Shown here: positions 8,701 to 13,731 of the stretch, in pieces | Layout of the letters: each line of letters opens with the position of its first letter | Numbering within the stretch: position 1 is the first letter of the stretch | Origin: Bacteroidales bacterium UBA6117 | GTDB taxonomy: Bacteria; Bacteroidota; Bacteroidia; Bacteroidales; VadinHA17 | DNA length: 15,661 nt | NCBI GenBank assembly: GCA_002428385.1 | Contig: DIWB01000016.1 | Coordinates: 94,743-110,403 of the forward strand | Direction: 5' to 3' | Notes under the pieces: model-generated | Databases searched by the model: none | Seen by the model: the letters and a program-made list of their open reading frames with translations, nothing else | What the model was told of the DNA's origin: nothing | Made by a program: the position numbers and the translations under genes

Positions 8701-8903
8701 CAATGAGCACGGGCTCGGGTTCGGAACTCTGGAAACCAATGGGTATAGCAGTTATCGGAGGACTTGTCTTCTCAACACTTGTTACCCTTGTTGTGGTACC
8801 GGTGATCTATGTCCTTTTTGCCAGAAAGGGAGAAAGGAACAGACACCTGGCCCTGTACTCCGAAATGGATTTCCTTGATGACAGGAATGGCAATGTCAGG
8901 TAA
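5763..8903 (+). CDS. RND family efflux transporter permease (AcrB-like, HAE1 type)
   Basis: The 1046-residue protein is the proton-driven inner-membrane pump. It has the typical duplicated layout: a first transmembrane helix at residues 10-30, a large periplasmic porter loop to about residue 335, a block of helices, a second periplasmic loop after the helix near 540, and a last helix block to about residue 1020. Helix 4 carries GMVVDDAIVVLEN with the paired aspartates D399 and D400. Helix 10 carries GIVVKNSIVLVDF with K931, matching the proton-relay residues of AcrB. These residues suggest an intact drug/hydrophobe exporter of the HAE1 group rather than a metal exporter of the CzcA type. Substrates cannot be read from sequence. 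It is followed 42 nt later by the PII-like gene. Confidence 0.95.
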   Translation: MSIYSTSVNRPVTTILIFVGLMVMGLYSLTQLPVDLYPEIELPFVGVLTTYPGTNASDIETNITRPVEDALNSVSNLKEMTSTSSDGLSMIFMNFEYGTNLDEATNDIRSNLSFIENYLPEDSEKPTVMKFNSSMLPIIFYAITAQESYRGLEKILDEKIVNPLNRIEGVGSVSLAGVPGRKVYIDVDPRKMEAYHLTIEQIGGVLAAENMNMPAGYIEMGQTDYPLRIQGEFPESEIIKDIVVSSYNGNNVYLKDVAVVRDTIRETKLDTRVNGRQGMTMFVQKQSGGNTVKVTKDIEEALKTLEKDLPSDVRIEKMFDSATFIKDSVNNLTETLLYAGIFVILVVLFFLGRWRATLIIIVTIPISLVVAFIYLFITGESVNIISLTSLSIAIGMVVDDAIVVLENITKHVERGSRPREAAIYATNEVWLAVIVSTLTVVAVFFPLTFVTGLTGVLFKQLGMLVTITILTSVVAAITLTPTMSALLLKWYPIRKDAPFWTYDGSIRKWLDTFDGFYGRTIHWVLHHKRFTVIAAILVFAGSMLLFLVIDTEFFPQADQSQVTMTVELQTGTRVDETMKTTDKIDKILQAKYPEIELLSSSTGVDDEGGFTSMFGAGGTHVITYMLSLVDPDEREKDVTTIAEEMRADLAGIPEIIDYSVSTSQDMGSFGGNTVDVEIYGYNISETNIVAEEIAARIRKLPGAKDVTISRDKSKPELQIILDQNKMITNGLNTATVSMAIRNRVGGMIATRLRQAGDEYDVVVRFEEKARQTLTDIENIGITNPAGQVIRLAEIAQIKEYWAPPSIQRQRRERIVMVSFTPYKESLTVLQTEIQKIIDETNVPYGVMVQISGAIQDQMEAFIDIAFLIMVSLVLVYLVMASQFESLKMPLIIMIAIPFAFSGVAIALFLTSTTLSVISAIGAVMLIGIVVKNSIVLVDFINLMRERGHELYEAVEFSGRSRLRPVLMTSATTILGMLPLAMSTGSGSELWKPMGIAVIGGLVFSTLVTLVVVPVIYVLFARKGERNRHLALYSEMDFLDDRNGNVR

Positions 8904-8945
8904 CGCGGACCGCTTGATTTACAACAAAATAAAAAATAATCTCGA

Positions 8946-9239
8946 ATGAAAGCTGTAATGATAATATTTAACCAGGCTCACACTGAAAGGATTGAGTACC
9001 TGTTCGACAAGCTGGGAGTAAAGGGCTATTCACTATGGGAGAATGTCCAGGGCAGAGGCAGCAATACCGGTGTGCCGCATCTCGGAACACATGCATGGCC
9101 GGAAATCAACAAAATTGCCCTGACTATGATCAATGACGATCTCGTGGAGGATATTCTTAAAGCAGTAAAAAAAATTGATTCAATTAACGAAGAGGTAGGA
9201 ATACGAGCCTTCGTCTGGGATATACAACAGGCAGTATAA
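8946..9239 (+). CDS. PG0541 family PII-like transporter-associated protein
   Basis: This 97-residue protein resembles PII signal proteins in length and order of elements: strand KAVMIIFN, helix TERIEYLFDKLGV, strand KGYSLWENVQGRG, a short loop, strand INKIALTMINDD, helix LVEDILKAVKKI and final strand IRAFVWDI. It matches my recollection of the PG0541 family, named from Porphyromonas gingivalis and found beside RND pumps. The T-loop region is short and lacks the uridylylated tyrosine of GlnB. Instead it has PHLGTHAW with H45, H49 and W51, which could bind a metal or another ligand. As the last gene before a strong terminator, it is probably made with the pump and may modulate it. That role is inferred. 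Confidence 0.78.
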   Translation: MKAVMIIFNQAHTERIEYLFDKLGVKGYSLWENVQGRGSNTGVPHLGTHAWPEINKIALTMINDDLVEDILKAVKKIDSINEEVGIRAFVWDIQQAV

Positions 9240-9288
9240 CTATCCGTCAGCGACCTGTACTGAATCCCTGTACGGGCAGAAACAGAAT

Positions 9289-9332
9289 AAAGAGGTTGCT
9301 CTCACTTAAGAGACAACCTCTTTTTTTCTTTC
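9289..9332 (+). terminator. Intrinsic terminator of the efflux operon
   Basis: AAAGAGGTTG at 9289-9298 plus TCTC at 9300-9303 pair with GAGA at 9310-9313 plus CAACCTCTTT at 9314-9323. This gives a 14-bp stem with a single bulged C and a 6-base loop. A T-rich tract runs to about 9332. It is 49 nt after the PII-like stop codon, so it ends the efflux transcript. Confidence 0.92.
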
Positions 9333-9480
9333 TTGACATACCTCGAACCATCAAGGGATTAAACAGCGAAAATGGTGTTGTTGATGATTTGACCCCTGTT
9401 TACAAGAGGGGAGTAGCCGGTAAATCTGGTAAATTTCAAAAAAAATCACATAAAACAAGGGGGTCTTTTTATAATATTGA

Positions 9481-9488
9481 TATTTTTG
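9481..9488 (+). promoter_or_regulatory. Bacteroidota-type -7 box for the outer-membrane protein gene
   Basis: TATTTTTG matches TAnnTTTG fully and lies 34 bases before the ATG at 9523, giving a leader of about 28 bases. I see no good TTTG at the -33 position, so strength is uncertain. With the terminator upstream, this makes the next gene a separate transcription unit. Confidence 0.55.
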
Positions 9489-9522
9489 CCCTGAATTACA
9501 TTATCAATTAAAAGTAACTGCC

Positions 9523-10203
9523 ATGAAAAATCTTAAGTTTTTAACCGGAACAGCAGTTCTGCTGTTAATTATAAACCACTTACCCCTGAAGGTCAGTGCT
9601 CAGGAGGAATCTGGCAGTAAATTCAACGTCAATACCGATTTGTACAGCAATTACATCTGGAGGGGATCAAAACTTGGACAGGGGCCCGCGTTTCAGCCAT
9701 CAGTTGATTTTTCCGAAGGTGGGTTTACAATCGGTGTTTGGGGTTCGTTTGATGCGGCCGGGTATACTGAAGCTGATCCTTATATTTCTTATTCATTCCC
9801 GTTCGGACTGAGCCTGGGATTAACGGATTATTATTTGCCGGATCTGCCTTTGTCCGAAACTTCACGACTTTCGGGAAGCCATGCACTGGAACTGAACAGC
9901 GGTTTTGAGCTTGGCGGTTTTTCACTCAGTGCAAACTACATCGTGAACGAAGCCGGGGGAATAGGATCGGACGGAGGCGACAAGTACTTTCAGATAGGAT
10001 ATGACTTTGCTGACATCGGTATCTTTGCAGGAGCCGGAGACGGGTGGCATACTTCCGACGGAGTATTCAATATATGCAATCTGGGTCTGGAAGTATCAAG
10101 GGAGATAGAAGTGACCGACAGGTTCTCAGTACCGGTGACAGGTCAGGTCGTTGTAAATCCCGACAGCGGGAAGTTATTTGTAGTGGTTGGTATTTCCTTC
10201 TGA
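9523..10203 (+). CDS. Putative outer-membrane beta-barrel protein (TorF/Gcw_chp-like)
   Basis: The 226-residue product has a signal peptide (MKNLKFL, a hydrophobic core, cleavage after VSA at about residue 26). The rest is rich in aromatic and glycine residues in alternating-strand patterns and ends in F (VVVGISF), as expected for a small outer-membrane beta-barrel. The start of the mature part, DLYSNYIWRGSKLGQGPAF followed by GGFTIGVWGSFD, resembles the conserved SNY-x-[WF]RG segment of the Gcw_chp/TorF putative porin family. I therefore place it there with moderate confidence. Substrate and role are unknown. It is a single gene with its own -7 box, converging on EF-G2. Confidence 0.65.
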   Translation: MKNLKFLTGTAVLLLIINHLPLKVSAQEESGSKFNVNTDLYSNYIWRGSKLGQGPAFQPSVDFSEGGFTIGVWGSFDAAGYTEADPYISYSFPFGLSLGLTDYYLPDLPLSETSRLSGSHALELNSGFELGGFSLSANYIVNEAGGIGSDGGDKYFQIGYDFADIGIFAGAGDGWHTSDGVFNICNLGLEVSREIEVTDRFSVPVTGQVVVNPDSGKLFVVVGISF

Positions 10204-10210
10204 CACAGAG

Positions 10211-10242
10211 AAAAGAAAAAACCCGGTCAGCCTACCGGGTTT
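10211..10242. terminator. Shared hairpin terminator between convergent genes
   Basis: AAACCCGGT at 10219-10227 pairs perfectly with ACCGGGTTT at 10234-10242 around a 6-base loop. Read on the minus strand, the stem is followed by TTTTTTCTTTTC, a classical intrinsic terminator for the EF-G2 transcript. On the plus strand only TTTACTATCATTATT follows, so termination of the outer-membrane gene is probably weaker. Confidence 0.88.
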
Positions 10243-10261
10243 ACTATCATTATTATTGTTA

Positions 10262-12418
10262 TTATTCTTCCTCTTCTTCTTCGGTGTATGCCTTGATAAC
10301 GGCTTCCTGAACTTCGGAAGGTACCTGAGCATATTCAGCGAATTTCATTGTGTACATGGCGCGGCCTCCTGTTATTGAACTGAGGGCGGTACTGTACTTG
10401 TTCATTTCTGCCAGGGGCACTCTTGCCTTGATAACCTCGAGACGCTTGTGGCTCGACATACCGAGCACCATTCCGCGCCTTCCCTGCAGGTCGCTGATCA
10501 CGTCTCCCATTCTGTCGGATGGAACCATGATCTCAACGTCGTATATTGGCTCAAGGATCTTCGGTCCGGCATTTTTGAATGCTGTGCTGAAGGCATTTCT
10601 TCCTGCAAGCCTGAAGGATATTTCGTTCGAGTCGACCGGGTGCATTTTGCCGTCGTAAACATATACGCGGATGTCGCGGGCGTAGGAACCGGTCAGAGGG
10701 CCTATTTCCATTTTTTCCATTATACCCTTGAGGATAGCCGGCATGAACCTTGCATCGATCGATCCGCCGACAATGCAATTGACATAGATAAGCTTGCCGC
10801 CCCAGTCAAGCTCGACCTCATCCTTGCCTCTTATTGATAGCTTGATTTCCTTGTTCCCGAACTTCATCATTGTCAGTTCAGGGCTTCCCTCTACATATGG
10901 CTCTATAATAAGGTGCACCTCTCCGAACTGGCCTGCTCCACCCGACTGTTTCTTGTGCCGGTAATCAGCCTGGGCCGGCTTGGTGATGGTTTCGCGGTAG
11001 GGTATTCTCGGTGGATTAAAGTTTGTAGGTATCTTGAAGATGTTGTCAAGATGCCACTTCATGATACTGAGATGGTATTCCCCCTGGCCGTGGACGAGTA
11101 TCTGTTTAAGTTCCTTGGAATATTCGATAATAATTGTGGGATCCTCAAGGTGCAATTTGTTGAGCGCTTCACCGAGCTTTTCATCATCACTCTCGCTCTG
11201 AGCCTTGATTGCAGTGCGATATTTTGGTTCGGGGAATTTCACTCCCTCATATTTCCAGTCATTGCCGGGAGCATTGAGGGTGTGGTCGGTTTTAGTATTC
11301 TTGAGTTTCACGAAAGCCCCGATGTCGCCGGTATGCAGTTCCGGAACCCTGGTCCTGTTTTTGCCTGCGCACACATAGAGCTGCGACAGTCTCTCCTTGA
11401 CGCCGTTTGATGTATTCACTGCATCGAGGTTCTCTGTTATTTTTCCTGAGTAGACCCTGAAGTAGTTGATCTCACCTATATGCTCTTCGATTGAAGACTT
11501 AAAGACATATACGGAAGCAGGACCTGCAGGATTGGCCCTGACCTCTGCACCCTTGCTGTTAACGGGGGCAGGCATGTCGGTGATTGAAGGAGCTTCGCTT
11601 ACGATGAACTCCATAAGCCTGTCAACTCCCATGTTGTTTTTGGCCGAGATGCAGAAAACGGGAAAAAGTCCCCTTGTTAGAAGTCCTTTTGCTATTCCTT
11701 TCTTTATTTCTTCCTCTGAAAGGGAGTCGTTTGAGAAAAACAGTTCCATCAGCGATTCGTCGCTTTCAGCAGCTTTTTCGACAAGTGCCGAATGAAGTTC
11801 GTCAGCTTTTTCCTTCTGATCAGCCGGGATATCGAGTACTTTTGCAGCTCCCCCTTCTTTGGGGTACTGGAGCATTTTCATCCTGAGGACGTCGATGACG
11901 GAGTTGAATCCTACGCCTTCATTGACAGGATACTGGATAACAGTCACGTTGTTGCCGAAGCGGTCCTTCATCATTTCGATCGACTTGTCAAAATTGGCTT
12001 TTTCGTGATCGAGGCCGTTTACAGCTATAATAAGCGGTTTATTCGCATTCTCGGCATGGCGGAAATGAATTTCCGATCCCACCTCCACCCCGTTCTGAAC
12101 GTTGATTGTCAGCACCGCACAATCGGAGGCATAGAGGGAGGAGATAACGCCTCCGCTGAAATCGTCGAGACCCGGAGTGTCGAGAATGTTTATCTTCTTG
12201 TTCTGAAATTCCGAGTACATCACGGTCGAAAACAGGGAGTTGCCATTTTCATGTTCGATCGGACGGTAATCCGATACTGTGTTTTTGCTTTCGATAGTGC
12301 CTCTTCTTTCGATTACTCCTCCATTGAAGAGCATAGCCTCGGCAAGCAGGGTCTTGCCCGATCCTGAGTTGCCGATAATCGCAATGCCCTTGATCTGGTC
12401 TGTCTGATAGGTTTTCAT
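10262..12418 (-). CDS. fusA2: Elongation factor G-like protein EF-G2 (GTPase-motif-degraded paralogue)
   Basis: The 718-residue protein has full EF-G architecture: G domain, domain II, and domains III to V, including the domain IV tip HPVDSNE. The P-loop is intact (GNSGSGKT, residues 16-23). However, the switch II motif DTPGH is DTPGL with L84 in place of the catalytic histidine, the base-recognition motif NKxD is NGLD (N134-D137), and RGITI of switch I is NGNSL. Bacteroides EF-G2 is reported to support translation without GTPase activity, and these changes fit that type. The frame is open to a TTG at 12472, but I use the ATG at 12418 (MKTYQTDQIKGIAIIG). The TTG lies inside a perfect -7 box, so it would not be transcribed. 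The C-terminus ends in six glutamates. It is divergent from the str operon. Confidence 0.92.
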   Translation of the reverse strand: MKTYQTDQIKGIAIIGNSGSGKTLLAEAMLFNGGVIERRGTIESKNTVSDYRPIEHENGNSLFSTVMYSEFQNKKINILDTPGLDDFSGGVISSLYASDCAVLTINVQNGVEVGSEIHFRHAENANKPLIIAVNGLDHEKANFDKSIEMMKDRFGNNVTVIQYPVNEGVGFNSVIDVLRMKMLQYPKEGGAAKVLDIPADQKEKADELHSALVEKAAESDESLMELFFSNDSLSEEEIKKGIAKGLLTRGLFPVFCISAKNNMGVDRLMEFIVSEAPSITDMPAPVNSKGAEVRANPAGPASVYVFKSSIEEHIGEINYFRVYSGKITENLDAVNTSNGVKERLSQLYVCAGKNRTRVPELHTGDIGAFVKLKNTKTDHTLNAPGNDWKYEGVKFPEPKYRTAIKAQSESDDEKLGEALNKLHLEDPTIIIEYSKELKQILVHGQGEYHLSIMKWHLDNIFKIPTNFNPPRIPYRETITKPAQADYRHKKQSGGAGQFGEVHLIIEPYVEGSPELTMMKFGNKEIKLSIRGKDEVELDWGGKLIYVNCIVGGSIDARFMPAILKGIMEKMEIGPLTGSYARDIRVYVYDGKMHPVDSNEISFRLAGRNAFSTAFKNAGPKILEPIYDVEIMVPSDRMGDVISDLQGRRGMVLGMSSHKRLEVIKARVPLAEMNKYSTALSSITGGRAMYTMKFAEYAQVPSEVQEAVIKAYTEEEEEE

Positions 12419-12469
12419 GTCTGGGTGGATGTTTATATTATATATTATATAATCCTGATTTAGAGTGGG

Positions 12470-12477
12470 CAAAAATA
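12470..12477 (-). promoter_or_regulatory. Bacteroidota-type -7 box for EF-G2
   Basis: On the minus strand this reads TATTTTTG, a perfect TAnnTTTG. Transcription would start near 12463, leaving an A/T-rich leader of about 45 bases before the ATG at 12418. The -33 region is poor; the nearest candidate is CTTG at 12505-12502, 24 bases upstream. Weak basal recognition with help from an activator is possible. Confidence 0.55.
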
Positions 12478-12753
12478 ATAAATTTTTAAAAACTGTTCAG
12501 TCAAGGGTACATAATTAAGAAATATTTATTTTCTTTGCACCAGTTTTTTGAAATGCAGGAGTACCGGTTTTTCCATCCAGGTAAGTTTACAAAACGAATA
12601 TTCATTGCGGAAAGGTCGGGAAGAAACCTGTTTATAACTTACAAAATTAAGTAAGATATTTCATTTTGGAAGACGTTTACGATGCCGGTTATCATGGATA
12701 ATCTGCAGGGTCTGATGCGTTTTTTGCATCGGGTGAAAAAAAGATAAAACGCG
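12478..12753. other. Divergent intergenic region between EF-G2 and the str operon
   Basis: About 280 bases lie between the two promoters. The region is A/T-rich with no RNA gene I recognise. It holds an imperfect -7-like TTTCTTTG at 12530-12537, a 33-codon open frame at 12553-12654, a 21-codon frame at 12682-12747, and short inverted repeats: CTTAC/GTAAG at 12638-12655 and GATGC/GCATC at 12714-12730. None of these has firm support as a gene or site. Its length and position suit regulatory sites for either flanking operon. Confidence 0.5.
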
Positions 12754-12786
12754 TTTGTGATTTAATAAATAAAAACCATACCTTTG
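12754..12786 (+). promoter_or_regulatory. Bacteroidota-type promoter of the str operon
   Basis: TTTG at 12754-12757 and TACCTTTG at 12779-12786 match the -33 and -7 consensus exactly, with a 21-base spacer. Transcription would begin near 12793, giving a leader of about 40 bases before rpsL. This is the best promoter in the window, as expected for a ribosomal protein operon. Confidence 0.85.
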
Positions 12787-12832
12787 CAAACCGTTTTTTT
12801 GAAGGAATTTTAATGTTAAACAAGACTATATT

Positions 12833-13207
12833 ATGCCGACAATTCAGCAGTTAGTAAGAAAGGGCAGGAAGCAACTGATCTATAAAAGCAAGGCTCCTGC
12901 CTTGGATTCCTGTCCTCAGAGAAGGGGTGTCTGTGTGCGTGTTTACACTACCACGCCCAAGAAACCTAACTCAGCAATGAGGAAGGTAGCCAGGGTAAAG
13001 CTTACGAACCAGAAGGAGGTAAATGCTTATATTCCGGGAGAAGGTCATAACCTTCAGGAGCACTCCATTGTACTTATAAGGGGTGGCAGGGTGAAGGATC
13101 TTCCCGGGGTTCGTTATCATCTTGTACGTGGTGCACTCGACACATCAGGCGTCAATGGCCGTACGCAGAGAAGGTCAAAGTATGGTGCAAAAAGGCCTAA
13201 GAAATAA
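12833..13207 (+). CDS. rpsL: 30S ribosomal protein S12
   Basis: The 124-residue protein is S12, which lies at the decoding centre of the small ribosomal subunit. Conserved segments are VRVYTTTPKKPNSAMRK with the streptomycin-site lysines K43 and K44, EGHNLQEHSIVLIRGGRVKDLPGVRYH with K88 and D89 (the aspartate that is methylthiolated in many bacteria), and SKYGAKRPKK at the end. The residues where streptomycin-resistance substitutions usually occur are wild type. It is first in the str operon, 18 nt ahead of rpsG. The ATG has no Shine-Dalgarno of its own: the AAGGA in the leader is 26 nt away and is better placed for a short upstream frame. Confidence 0.99.
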   Translation: MPTIQQLVRKGRKQLIYKSKAPALDSCPQRRGVCVRVYTTTPKKPNSAMRKVARVKLTNQKEVNAYIPGEGHNLQEHSIVLIRGGRVKDLPGVRYHLVRGALDTSGVNGRTQRRSKYGAKRPKK

Positions 13208-13225
13208 CACTTAATTAATAAGATC

Positions 13226-13702
13226 ATGAGAAAATCAAAACCAAAGAAGAGGATCATGTTACCTGATCCCATATACAACGATCCAAACGTTACAAGGTTT
13301 GTGAACAATCTTATGTATAGTGGTAAAAAGAATCTCGCTTTCAAAATATTCTATGATTCTCTCGACATAATAGCCGATAAATTCAAGAATGAAGGAAAAA
13401 CTCCGCTTGAGATATTCAGGCAGGCTCTTGAGAATGTCACTCCCCAGGTCGAGGTGAAAGCCCGCAGGGTTGGTGGTGCTACATTCCAGGTTCCCATGGA
13501 GATTCGCTCCGACAGAAAGGTAAGCATTAGCATGAAGAACATGATTTCCTTTGCCCGCAAGAGAACAGGCCATTCAATGGCAGAAAGGCTTGCTGCAGAA
13601 CTGATGGCAGCCTACAAGCTTGAGGGCGGCGCTTACAAAAAGAAAGAGGATACTCACCGTATGGCTGAAGCCAACAAGGCATTCGCCCATTTCAGGTTTT
13701 AA
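13226..13702 (+). CDS. rpsG: 30S ribosomal protein S7
   Basis: This 158-residue protein is S7, the primary 16S rRNA-binding protein that nucleates the head of the 30S subunit and contacts the E site. Family features are the basic start MRKSKPKKR, the LMYSGKKNLAFKIFYDSLDII helix, the PQVEVKARRVGGATFQVPMEI segment with its beta hairpin, and the helical C-terminus MAERLAAELMAAYKLEGGAYKKKEDTHRMAEANKAFAHFRF. Length is normal. It lies between rpsL and fusA, with a 29-nt gap to fusA. In E. coli, S7 represses translation of this operon; no matching leader structure is evident here. Confidence 0.99.
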   Translation: MRKSKPKKRIMLPDPIYNDPNVTRFVNNLMYSGKKNLAFKIFYDSLDIIADKFKNEGKTPLEIFRQALENVTPQVEVKARRVGGATFQVPMEIRSDRKVSISMKNMISFARKRTGHSMAERLAAELMAAYKLEGGAYKKKEDTHRMAEANKAFAHFRF

Positions 13703-13731
13703 TTGATATTACAAGGGAAGACCCAAGCCAA

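Noticed and set aside
9393..9411. CCCCT/AGGGG inverted repeat
   Set aside because: Only 5 bp long with no T-tract or adjacent promoter box; too weak to call a site.
9296..9511. 71-codon plus-strand frame after the efflux operon
   Set aside because: It starts at a TTG inside the hairpin of the operon terminator, its first codons are the T-tract, and the sequence resembles no protein family.
10913..12367. Several plus-strand frames of 109-191 codons
   Set aside because: All are antisense to EF-G2, which is continuous with family-wide similarity in its own frame.
12682..12747. 21-codon frame (MPVIMDNLQGLMRFLHRVKKR) in the EF-G2/str intergenic region
   Set aside because: It has no promoter box or clear ribosome binding site of its own and no family resemblance. 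It is short enough to be chance.
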